NCBI GenBank assembly: GCA_025054905.1
Contig: JANWZF010000062.1
Location: forward strand, 1-13,203
DNA: 13,203 nucleotides
Direction: 5' to 3'
Source: Tepidimonas sp.
GTDB taxonomy: Bacteria > Pseudomonadota > Gammaproteobacteria > Burkholderiales > Burkholderiaceae_C
In this document: in pieces, positions 6,841 to 13,203 of the stretch
Numbering within the stretch: position 1 is the first letter of the stretch
Layout: every line of letters starts with the position of its first letter
Position numbers and translations under genes: made by a program
Notes under the pieces: model-generated
What the model was told of the DNA's origin: nothing
The model's database searches: none
Seen by the model: only the letters and a program-made list of their open reading frames with translations

Positions 6841-9301
6841 GCGCCGCCTGCAGCCGATGAGCCCGGGTTTCGTCGTACGGCCCGGCCAGCACGCGCGCCA
6901 CATCCTGGATCCAGGTCTCGCTGGGGCCGGGCTCGTGGCGGCGGGTCAGCAGTTGCAGTTGCAACTGGCGGCGCGCGGCCAGCTGCTCGGCGGGCGTCGG
7001 CAGGTCGGCGGCGATCTCCAGCCGCAACAGCGCTTCATCCTGCGCCACCGCATCGGCGCTGGGCGCTTCGCTCAGGGCACGGCTCCAGGCTGCGCGTGCC
7101 GTGGCCGCGCTTCGTCCCAGGGCTGCAGCCGGCGGCAGGCCGTCGGGCTGACGCTGCGCCCAGGCCTTCAGCAGCGCGGTCACCGCTTGTCCATGGGCAC
7201 GGGCCGCCAATTCGCGCAGGCGCGCCTCGGCCTGCTGCAGCGCCGCCCGCTGGGCCCGATAGGCCGCCTCACCCAGCCGCGGCCGCGGCGTTTCGCGCTC
7301 GGCGGCACCGCGGCGCGAGGCCACCGACTCGGCCCGGGAGGCACGCCCGCCCGCTGGCACCCCAGCCGGCCCAGCTGCGGGGCGGTCATCGCCCCGGCGC
7401 GCCACCAGGGGCCGCCCGGTACCCGCCGTGGGCGGGGTGGGTTGCATCGCCGCAGCGGATGGCGCCGGCGCGCCAGCCGGTGTTTCGTGCAAGGCGCGCT
7501 GCAACGCTTCCATCGCCGCGCGAATCGCCTGCGCATCGTCCCCGGCACAGGCCTGCTCCAGCGCCTGCGCGGCTTGCAGCACCGCGGCATCGTAGGCCGA
7601 CAGCGCCGCCTGCTGCTGCTCGCGCTCGGCCTGGCGGCGGGCAAAAGCTGCATCGACCGCCGCGCGAAACGCCTCCCACAGCTTTTGCTCCTGGCGTCGC
7701 TCCAGCGGTACGCGCTGGGCCTCCTCTTGCCAGCGCTGCTGCAGCGCGCGCACGGCATCGAGCCGCAGGCGCGGCTCGGCCGCCAGCGCCTGGGCCTCGG
7801 CAATCAGAGCCTGGCGCCGCTGCACGCTGTCGGCCTGTGCGGCCTCCAGCCGCGCGTGCGCGGCGGCCATCGCCTCTTTCCACTGTGCCTGCAGCTCGGC
7901 AAAGACCTTTTCGCCCACGTGGCCGGCCTGGCGCCAGCGCTCGGCCATGGCATGCAACGCGCGCAGCTGCGCCTTCCAGTCCTCATCGCTGGCATGCGCA
8001 GCGGTCCAGGCGCGCACTTCCTCGATGAGCGCCCGGCGCGCCTGCTGCGCCGCCTCGTGTTGGGCCTTCAACGCCTCGCGCCAGGCTTGCAGCGCTTCGT
8101 GCGCCCGGTTGCAGGCCGCATCGAAGCGCTTCCACAGCGCCTGATTGGGCGGCACCCCACCCTGGTCCACCTGGCGCCACTGTTCGCGCAGCTGGCGGAT
8201 CGCCTCCTGAAGCGCACGCCCCTGGGGGCGTTGCGACTCTTCGCCTTGCGTCAGCGCTTCGGCCTTGGCCAGCAGCTCTTCGCGCAGCTGGTCCGCCCGC
8301 CAGCGCGCCCAGTCCTCCAGCTCCTTGGCTTTGGCCAGCGCCGCCTGGGCGCGCGCCTCCAGCTCGGCACCGGCGTGGCGGCCATGCAGCTTGACCCGAT
8401 GGCGCAATTCACCCGCCAGACGCACCATCGCCTTGGTGTGGCCTTCGGCCAGCTCGCGCTCCAGGGCCTCCAACTTGGGCAGCAGCTCGGCTTGCGCCAG
8501 CGCCTGCACTGCCTTGGGCACCGCCGCCTCGGCCTGGGGGGCCGCCTCGCCACGCAGGGCGCGGATTTCCTCGTCCCACAGCGGCACGCCTGGCAGCGCC
8601 GCCTGGGCATCGTCGCGCGCCAGGCGGGCCTGCGCCAGCGCCGCATCGAAGGCCTGCCACACCGCAGCGACCTGCTGGCGGGCAGCCTGCAACTGCTGGA
8701 CATGACGCGGCTCCAGATCGTGGCAGGCCGGCGCCGCGCTGAGCGCCTCGGCACGCGCCTGCCATTGCGCCACGTCCTGGGCCAGCGTGGCATGCGCGGC
8801 CTCGGCATCGGCGATCGGGCGGGTGGAGAGCAGGTCGATGCGCTGCACCAGCAGCCCCGCCGCTTCGCGCTCCACCTGCACGCGCGTGGTCAGCTCCTCG
8901 ACCGCACGAATGCGCTCGGCCAGCCGCTGGCGCAGCGTGGCCAGCGGCTCGCGCGACAGCGGCGCGCCGGCCTTGGCGGCGTCGCGCTCCCAGGCCAGGG
9001 CGTCGGCCAGGTGAAAGCGCGCCTGCGCCAGCAGCGCTTCGGCGCGCGCGGCCCATTCGGCCGCTGCCTCCTCCTGCGCCCGCGCGCGCTTGAGTTCTTC
9101 CAGGCGTTCCTTGACGATCTTGGCGGCCCCTTTGTCGCGCGGGGCCAGTTCGCGGTAGACGCTGCGCAGCAGCTCGGCCGGCGGATCACCTGCTAGCCAG
9201 GCGCGCAGGCGCGCGGCCCGCTCGCCCAGGGTCGGGGCGGTGAACGCTCCGCCAGTGGCGGCGTCGAGTTCGGCTACAGTGGACGCAGGGGTGGTGTTCA
9301 C
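6818..9301 (-). CDS. Large DUF349-domain protein, function unknown
   Basis: This is an 827-residue, Ala/Glu/Arg/Gln-rich and mostly helical protein without signal peptide or membrane segments. Three DUF349-like units, each with a conserved tryptophan and an LW..F or QW.. core, are visible at about 360-425 (REQWRQV, then LWKRFDAACNRAHE), 440-500 (ERWRQAG, then LQAQWKEAMAAAHARLE) and 510-570 (QQRWQEE, then LWEAFRAAVDAAFARRQAE). A Pro/Ala/Gly-rich disordered linker (about 605-680) separates these from a C-terminal helical region. DUF349 proteins have no settled biochemical role. The predicted start is a GTG at 9299-9301 with no good Shine-Dalgarno; I see no better one before the conserved helical part. 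It is the last gene of the minus-strand run, 91 bases after the CBS gene, and overlaps mtfA tail to tail. A long open frame antisense to it is a composition artefact. Confidence 0.9.
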   Translation of the reverse strand: MNTTPASTVAELDAATGGAFTAPTLGERAARLRAWLAGDPPAELLRSVYRELAPRDKGAAKIVKERLEELKRARAQEEAAAEWAARAEALLAQARFHLADALAWERDAAKAGAPLSREPLATLRQRLAERIRAVEELTTRVQVEREAAGLLVQRIDLLSTRPIADAEAAHATLAQDVAQWQARAEALSAAPACHDLEPRHVQQLQAARQQVAAVWQAFDAALAQARLARDDAQAALPGVPLWDEEIRALRGEAAPQAEAAVPKAVQALAQAELLPKLEALERELAEGHTKAMVRLAGELRHRVKLHGRHAGAELEARAQAALAKAKELEDWARWRADQLREELLAKAEALTQGEESQRPQGRALQEAIRQLREQWRQVDQGGVPPNQALWKRFDAACNRAHEALQAWREALKAQHEAAQQARRALIEEVRAWTAAHASDEDWKAQLRALHAMAERWRQAGHVGEKVFAELQAQWKEAMAAAHARLEAAQADSVQRRQALIAEAQALAAEPRLRLDAVRALQQRWQEEAQRVPLERRQEQKLWEAFRAAVDAAFARRQAEREQQQAALSAYDAAVLQAAQALEQACAGDDAQAIRAAMEALQRALHETPAGAPAPSAAAMQPTPPTAGTGRPLVARRGDDRPAAGPAGVPAGGRASRAESVASRRGAAERETPRPRLGEAAYRAQRAALQQAEARLRELAARAHGQAVTALLKAWAQRQPDGLPPAAALGRSAATARAAWSRALSEAPSADAVAQDEALLRLEIAADLPTPAEQLAARRQLQLQLLTRRHEPGPSETWIQDVARVLAGPYDETRAHRLQAALKVLLRR

Positions 9302-9357
9302 GGTGGATCAAGGCTGGCGCCGCGGTGGCGGCGTGGGTTCGGCAGTCCAGGCAAGGC

Positions 9358-9374
9358 GCCCTGCCAGGCAGGGC
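9358..9374. repeat. Hairpin between CBS and DUF349 genes
   Basis: GCCCTGC (9358-9364) and GCAGGGC (9368-9374) are perfect arms around a 3-base loop, starting 18 bases after the CBS stop on the minus strand. No U-run follows, so termination would be partial or Rho-dependent at best. It could mark the end of the CBS transcript or structure the DUF349 leader. Confidence 0.4.
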
Positions 9375-9380
9375 CTGGGG

Positions 9381-9390
9381 CGATATTGTC
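9381..9390 (-). promoter_or_regulatory. Weak candidate -10 region for the DUF349 gene
   Basis: On the minus strand GACAATATCG, just after the CBS stop codon, is the only AT-rich patch in the 91-base gap and resembles a -10 element (GACAAT against TATAAT). No convincing -35 was found. If real, transcription would start near 9374 and give a leader of roughly 70 bases. Read-through from the CBS gene is equally possible. Confidence 0.2.
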
Positions 9391-9392
9391 GC

Positions 9393-10079
9393 TCACCCTG
9401 CCCACAGGTCCAGCGGCGGATCGTGCACCACGGCCTTGAGCACATCGGTGCGCGAGACGAAGCCGACCAGGGTGCCCGCCGCATCGACCACCGGCACGCC
9501 GGGCAGGCCCGTCTCCAGCAACAGCAGGGCCAGCCGACGCAGCAACGTCGCCGGCTCCACCGCGGGCACCGGCGACACCATCACCGCCGCCACCGGCTGG
9601 GCCAGAAACGTGCGCCACACCAGCGCGTGCGCGTCGGGCTGCGGCAGGCGCTCGGCGCGCAGCAGTTCCGAGCGCGTCAGCAGCCCCACCAGCGCGCCGC
9701 GGCTGTTCAGCACCGGCGCCTGCCCCAGGCCCTGCTCGATCAACACCTGCCAGGCTTGCTGCAGCGTCTGGTGCTCGCCCACGGTCACGACGTGGCGCGT
9801 CATGACGTCCTGCACACGCTCCAACGGATGGCGCACGGGAGCGGGGTGCTGCACCTCGCCGTAGGCCTGCACGGCCGCCGCTGCACTGCGCGGCAACGTC
9901 TCGCCGCCGGCGGGGTGCCCCACACGCCCGGGACTCCAGCCGCTGTCGGCAAAGTGGGGCCGGTCGGTCTCCACGGCCAGCGCACGGGCCCGGGCACTGC
10001 GCAGCGTCGGCAACACGCGCCGCACGTCCTCGATGGCGCCGCGGTACATCAACCCCGAAGTGCCGTAGATGGCCAGCAT
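9393..10079 (-). CDS. CBS-domain pair protein
   Basis: The 228-residue product has two CBS domains, about 88-142 (VMTRHVVTVGEHQTLQQAW, then GLLTRSELLRA) and 162-218 (PVAAVMVSP, then GVPVVDAAGTLVGFVSRTD). Such tandem pairs bind adenosine nucleotides or related ligands and act as energy or ligand sensors in partner proteins. The first 85 residues (MLAIYGTSGLMYRGAIEDV onward) match no domain I recognise and look partly disordered around 45-80. No enzymatic, membrane or DNA-binding domain is visible, so it is probably a stand-alone regulatory module acting through a partner. The start is well supported by a strong Shine-Dalgarno. It lies 58 bases after hemW and 91 bases before the DUF349 gene. 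Confidence 0.9.
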   Translation of the reverse strand: MLAIYGTSGLMYRGAIEDVRRVLPTLRSARARALAVETDRPHFADSGWSPGRVGHPAGGETLPRSAAAAVQAYGEVQHPAPVRHPLERVQDVMTRHVVTVGEHQTLQQAWQVLIEQGLGQAPVLNSRGALVGLLTRSELLRAERLPQPDAHALVWRTFLAQPVAAVMVSPVPAVEPATLLRRLALLLLETGLPGVPVVDAAGTLVGFVSRTDVLKAVVHDPPLDLWAG

Positions 10080-10085
10080 GGTGCG

Positions 10086-10090
10086 CCTCC
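10086..10090 (-). promoter_or_regulatory. Strong Shine-Dalgarno for the CBS gene
   Basis: GGAGG on the minus strand stands six bases before the ATG at 10077-10079. It is one of the strongest ribosome binding sites in the window and fixes that start. The gene is therefore translated independently, unlike the ATGA-coupled genes upstream. Confidence 0.75.
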
Positions 10091-10137
10091 ATGACGGATG
10101 GCCGCCCGCCCCCGGCCCGCTGCCCCGGAGGGGACGT

Positions 10138-11364
10138 CTAGTCGGGCAGGAACAGGGCTTGCAAGTCGCTCAACCAGTCAAAGCCGCGCGCCGTGGGGGT
10201 GACCCAGCCGTCGTCGCCGACTTCCAGCCAGCCGCGCGCGCGCGCGTCCTCGATCGTCGCCGATACGGCGGTGATCGGCAAGCCGGTGCGCTCGCTGAAC
10301 AGGCGCAGCGCAAACCCCTCCCGCAGGCGCAGCGCGTTGAGCATGAACTCAAACGGGAGCTCGCGCGCGGCCACCTCGTGCTGCTGTGCCACGGGCTGGC
10401 CCTGCCGCGCCTGCTCCAGGTAGCGCAGCGGATCGCGCCAGCGCACCTGCCGCACGATGCGTTCGGCAAAGCTCAGCTTGCCGTGCGCGCCAGCGCCCAC
10501 CCCAAGGTAGTCGCCGAACTGCCAGTAATTGAGGTTGTGGCGGCAACGGTGACCCGGGCGGGCGTAGGCCGAAACCTCGTAACGCTGCAGCCCTGCGGCG
10601 GCAGTCCGCTCGGTGATCAGGTCCAGCATCGCGTAGGCCGTATCGTCGTCCGGCAACGGGGGGGGATGGCGCGCAAACCAGGTGTTGGGCTCGATCGTCA
10701 GGTGGTAGACCGACAGATGCGGCGGCTGCAGCGCCAGCGCCTGCTGCAAGTCGCGGCGCAGATCGTCCAGCGTCTGCCCCGGCAGCGCGTACATCAGGTC
10801 CAGGTTGAAAGTGTCGAAATGGCGCGCGGCTTCCTCCACCGCCGCGCGAGCCTGCGCCGCATCGTGCACCCGTCCCAGCGCCTGCAGCATGCGGTCATCG
10901 AAGCTCTGCACGCCGATGCTCAGACGCGTGACCCCGGCGTCCCGAAAGGCTGCAAAGCGTTGCCGCTCGAAAGTGCCAGGGTTGGCCTCCAGCGTGATCT
11001 CGGCATCGGGCACCAGCGGCAGGCGTGCACGCACGGCGCTGATCAGCTCACCGATGCGCTCGGGGTCGAACAGGCTCGGCGTGCCCCCCCCTATGAAGAC
11101 GCTGATCACCGGGCGTGCCCACACCAGCGGCAGGCTCGCTTCCAGGTCGAGCAGCAGGGCCTGCACATAGTCGCGCTGCGGCAGGACGGCATGCTGCCCG
11201 CTGGCCGCCCCCCAGACGTGGGAATTGAAATCGCAGTACGGGCATTTGCGCAGGCACCACGGCAGGTGCAGGTACAGCGCCAGCGGCGGCAGCTGCGTCA
11301 GCCGCAACGCGCCGGGACGCTGCCAGTGCAGGACGGCCGACGTCGGCTCGGAGGCGGCGCTCAT
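10138..11364 (-). CDS. hemW: Radical SAM haem chaperone HemW
   Basis: HemW binds haem and a [4Fe-4S] cluster with S-adenosylmethionine and delivers haem to membrane haemoproteins. It is often misannotated as oxygen-independent coproporphyrinogen III oxidase. The 408-residue product has the cluster motif CLRKCPYCDF (Cys37, Cys41, Cys44), GGGTPS (92-97), the radical SAM barrel with IEPNT, and HNLNYWQFGDYLGVGAGAH, all characteristic of the HemW branch. A C-terminal HemN-type domain follows. The ATG at 11362-11364 overlaps the rdgB stop as ATGA, so translation is probably coupled; a GTG at 11376 would add only four residues. It follows rph and rdgB in one run. Confidence 0.95.
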   Translation of the reverse strand: MSAASEPTSAVLHWQRPGALRLTQLPPLALYLHLPWCLRKCPYCDFNSHVWGAASGQHAVLPQRDYVQALLLDLEASLPLVWARPVISVFIGGGTPSLFDPERIGELISAVRARLPLVPDAEITLEANPGTFERQRFAAFRDAGVTRLSIGVQSFDDRMLQALGRVHDAAQARAAVEEAARHFDTFNLDLMYALPGQTLDDLRRDLQQALALQPPHLSVYHLTIEPNTWFARHPPPLPDDDTAYAMLDLITERTAAAGLQRYEVSAYARPGHRCRHNLNYWQFGDYLGVGAGAHGKLSFAERIVRQVRWRDPLRYLEQARQGQPVAQQHEVAARELPFEFMLNALRLREGFALRLFSERTGLPITAVSATIEDARARGWLEVGDDGWVTPTARGFDWLSDLQALFLPD

Positions 11365-11990
11365 GGCGCTGGCCACCAGCGCTGCTGCAGCAGGGCCAGC
11401 AGTGCCCGCGCAGCCTGCCCGCGATGGCTGTGCGCGTTTTTCACGTCGGTGTCCAGCTGCGCGAACGTGCAGCCGAACGCGGGCAGAAACATCACCGGAT
11501 CGAAGCCAAACCCCCCCTCACCGACCGGCTCGCGCGTGATCAACCCCTCGACCCGTCCACTGGCGATCAACGGTTCGGGATCGTCGGGGGTACGCACCGC
11601 CACCAGCGTGCTGACCATCGCGGCGCGCCGATCCTGCACGTCGCGCATCTGCTCCAGCAGCGCGCGCACATTGTGGGCATCGCTCTTGGGGTAACCGAAC
11701 TGCGTGCAGTAGTGCGCGGTATCCACGCCGGGCTGGCCGCCAAAAGCCGCCACGCACAGGCCGGCATCGTCGGCCAGCGCCGGCAGCCCGCTGGCCGCAC
11801 TGGCATGGCGCGCTTTGGCCAGTGCGTTTTCGACAAAGGTGCGGTGCGGCTCGGCGGCCTCGGCGATGCCGAGCTCGCCTTGGGCGATCAGCTCCACACC
11901 CAGCGGGGCCAACAGCGCGCGCAGCTCCTGCAGCTTGCCGGCGTTGTTGGAAGCCAGCACCAGCCGGCGCGGGGGCTGCGTCAGGATCAT
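11361..11990 (-). CDS. rdgB: RdgB/HAM1 non-canonical purine NTP pyrophosphatase
   Basis: RdgB hydrolyses dITP, ITP and XTP to the monophosphates plus pyrophosphate, keeping deaminated purines out of DNA and RNA. The 209-residue product (E. coli 197) has the substrate-binding SNNAGK (14-19) and TFVENALAKA (51-60). It also has the catalytic DDAGL (74-78, E. coli DDSGL), GGFGFDP, and near the end KNAHSHRGQA. Ala76 replaces the usual serine next to the catalytic aspartate, a conservative change. The start is the ATG at 11988-11990, which overlaps the rph stop as ATGA; the frame stays open far upstream, but that part lies antiparallel to no homologous content and inside rph. Its own stop overlaps hemW in the same way. 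Confidence 0.96.
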   Translation of the reverse strand: MILTQPPRRLVLASNNAGKLQELRALLAPLGVELIAQGELGIAEAAEPHRTFVENALAKARHASAASGLPALADDAGLCVAAFGGQPGVDTAHYCTQFGYPKSDAHNVRALLEQMRDVQDRRAAMVSTLVAVRTPDDPEPLIASGRVEGLITREPVGEGGFGFDPVMFLPAFGCTFAQLDTDVKNAHSHRGQAARALLALLQQRWWPAP

Positions 11991-12763
11991 GACACCGCTC
12001 CCACGTCGGCGCCGGCCAGTGCCGCGCGCTGCAGGGCGATCAACTGCTGGATGCCGCGCTCGGCCAGCGCTAGCAGCGCATCCAGCTCGGCGCGCGTGAA
12101 CGGCGCGCCCTCGGCCGTGCCCTGCACCTCGACGAAGTGACCGGCGGCGTTCATGACGACGTTCATGTCGGTGGCGCAGGCGGCATCCTCGACGTAGTCC
12201 AGATCGAGCACCGGGCGGCCGTCGACGATGCCGACCGACACCGCCGCCACCGGATGCAGGATCGGGTTGCGCTGCAGCTTGCCTTCGGCCAACAGCTGAT
12301 GCACCGCATCGTGCGCGGCCACCCAGGCGCCGGTGATAGCGGCCGTGCGGGTGCCGCCATCGGCCTGCAGGACATCGCAATCCAGCGTGAGGGTGCGCTC
12401 ACCCAGCGCGGCCAGATCGAAGACCGCGCGCAGACTGCGGCCGATCAGGCGCTGGATTTCCTGCGTGCGGCCACTTTGCTTGCCACGCGCGGCCTCGCGG
12501 TCGCTGCGCGTATGGGTGGCACGCGGCAGCATGCCGTATTCAGCCGTCACCCAGCCCTGACCGCTGCCTTTTTGGTGGGGGGGTACTTTGTCCTCGACGC
12601 TGGCGGTGCACAGCACGCGCGTGCGGCCAAATTCGATCAGCACCGAGCCTTCGGCGTGCACGGTGTAGCCGCGCGTGATGCGCACCGGGCGCAATTGATC
12701 GGGGGCACGGCCGTCGTGGCGCGGCCGCTGCAGCGTCGAGGGGTCGTGAAACGAAGTCATCAT
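11987..12763 (-). CDS. rph: Ribonuclease PH
   Basis: RNase PH is a phosphate-dependent 3'-5' exoribonuclease that trims tRNA 3' ends and helps process other RNAs; it works as a hexamer. The 258-residue product shows the family signatures: RPVRITRGYTVHAEGSVLIE (25-44), TAEYGMLPRATHTR (73-86), the phosphate-site segment SDREAARGKQSGRTQEIQR (87-105) and CDVLQADGGTRTAAITGA (129-146). It has about 16 extra N-terminal residues before the conserved DQLRPV, compared with E. coli. The start is the first of two adjacent ATGs (12763 and 12760), which overlap the kinase stop within ATGATGA. No strong Shine-Dalgarno is seen, so coupled translation from the kinase gene is likely. Unlike the well-known rph of E. 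coli K-12, which is frameshifted, this gene appears intact. Confidence 0.96.
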   Translation of the reverse strand: MMTSFHDPSTLQRPRHDGRAPDQLRPVRITRGYTVHAEGSVLIEFGRTRVLCTASVEDKVPPHQKGSGQGWVTAEYGMLPRATHTRSDREAARGKQSGRTQEIQRLIGRSLRAVFDLAALGERTLTLDCDVLQADGGTRTAAITGAWVAAHDAVHQLLAEGKLQRNPILHPVAAVSVGIVDGRPVLDLDYVEDAACATDMNVVMNAAGHFVEVQGTAEGAPFTRAELDALLALAERGIQQLIALQRAALAGADVGAVS

Positions 12764-13203
12764 GCGGTGGAAACGGAATCGTGGTTCGAGACGCCGGATG
12801 CGCCCCACAGCCGCCGGCGCCAACGTTGCCAAAACGACGGTGGCGCCGGCGGCGGCGCGGTCTCGTCACCGTCGCCATCGTCGCGGGCCAACTCGCGCTG
12901 CAGCGCGTACACCGACGGAGGGCGTGAACTTGCATCCAGCATCATGCACCAACGCACGGCCTCGCACAGCGCGTCGGAGTAGATGGCCCGCAGGCGCGCC
13001 AGTGAGGCTGGCAAGCGGTCTTGCTGCTGACGCTGCGGCGCATCGTGGGGCGGATAGCCGACCATGCACGAATACAGACAGGCACCGATGGCGTACAGGT
13101 CGGTCCACGGGCCAAGCTGGCCAGCGGCCTCACGCCGGTACATCTCGGGCGCGGCAAAGCCGGGGGTGTACATCGGGCGCGGATAGGCGCCATCGCGCTG
13201 CAG
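12760..13203 (-). CDS. Serine/threonine protein kinase, C-terminal part (5' end outside window)
   Basis: Only the C-lobe of a Hanks-type kinase is present: 147 codons entering at position 13203. The activation-segment end and APE motif appear in YTPGFAAPEMY, followed by the subdomain IX aspartate region in GPWTDLYAIGACLYSCMVG, and the subdomain XI region ends in SSRPPSVYALQREL. The ATP-binding, HRD and DFG motifs lie beyond the right edge, so catalytic competence cannot be checked. After the domain comes a short acidic segment (DDGDGDE), a proline run and a Trp/Arg-rich stretch (SFWQRWRRRLWG); no transmembrane helix is visible. Kinases of this group are often next to a PP2C phosphatase, which may lie outside the window (family knowledge). 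The stop overlaps the rph start, so the kinase and rph are probably made from one transcript. Substrates are unknown. Confidence 0.9.
   Translation of the reverse strand: MQRDGAYPRPMYTPGFAAPEMYRREAAGQLGPWTDLYAIGACLYSCMVGYPPHDAPQRQQQDRLPASLARLRAIYSDALCEAVRWCMMLDASSRPPSVYALQRELARDDGDGDETAPPPAPPSFWQRWRRRLWGASGVSNHDSVSTA

Noticed and set aside
6629..9196. An 855-codon open frame on the plus strand opposite the DUF349 gene
   Set aside because: It starts inside mtfA in another frame and reads as Leu/Arg/Gly/Gln-rich low complexity. The minus-strand frame has DUF349 repeats and fits the gene spacing.
10138..11364. Calling this gene hemN (oxygen-independent coproporphyrinogen III oxidase)
   Set aside because: The CLRKCPYCDF cluster motif and the HNLNYW segment fit HemW, the haem chaperone, and the length is shorter than true HemN.
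10069..11694. A 541-codon plus-strand open frame opposite hemW and rdgB
   Set aside because: HemW and RdgB are identified on the other strand by catalytic motifs; this frame shows none.
11991..12380. Upstream extension of the rdgB frame into rph
   Set aside because: The ATG at 11990 overlaps the rph stop as ATGA and matches the RdgB N-terminus. The extension is a shifted-frame reading of rph.
1..13203. A defence island, mobile element, CRISPR array or biosynthetic cluster
   Set aside because: All sizeable frames are accounted for by core genes. No transposase, integrase, direct-repeat array or unusual composition boundary was seen.

Overview
This is a dense, GC-rich stretch of bacterial core chromosome. 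The gene content and order (tilS, accA, an AlkA-type glycosylase, cysS, a TPR protein, a cyclophilin, lpxH, mtfA, a DUF349 protein, a CBS protein, hemW, rdgB, rph, a Ser/Thr kinase) and the protein sequences point to a betaproteobacterium of the order Burkholderiales, most likely Comamonadaceae or a close relative. I cannot name the genus from sequence alone. LpxH implies a lipid A-bearing Gram-negative envelope. Almost every base is coding. There is no gene-free stretch over 300 bases, and I saw no tRNA, rRNA, CRISPR array, insertion sequence, integrase or phage gene.

Layout. (1) Positions 1-3807, minus strand, read cysS -> HhH-GPD glycosylase -> accA -> tilS. Most of these genes overlap or lie close together; tilS is cut by the left edge. 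(2) Positions 3808-3869 are a short divergent promoter region. (3) Positions 3870-6840, plus strand, read TPR protein -> peptidyl-prolyl isomerase -> lpxH -> mtfA. (4) Positions 6818-13203, minus strand, read Ser/Thr kinase (5' end outside the window) -> rph -> rdgB -> hemW -> CBS-domain protein -> DUF349 protein. The first four are joined by ATGA stop/start overlaps. The DUF349 gene runs convergently into the end of mtfA.

Functionally the window is housekeeping. It covers tRNA charging and tRNA modification (CysS, TilS), fatty acid synthesis (AccA), lipid A synthesis (LpxH), DNA repair and nucleotide-pool cleaning (glycosylase, RdgB), RNA 3' processing (Rph), haem delivery (HemW), protein folding (cyclophilin) and signalling or regulation (kinase, CBS protein, MtfA).

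I do not see a previously undescribed multi-gene system. The points most worth a second look are the cyclophilin, which looks like a cytosolic PpiB domain behind a signal peptide with a second plausible start at the domain boundary, and the large multi-DUF349 protein of unknown function. Others are a perfect 20-bp palindrome between the glycosylase gene and accA, and the kinase gene translationally chained to rph-rdgB-hemW.
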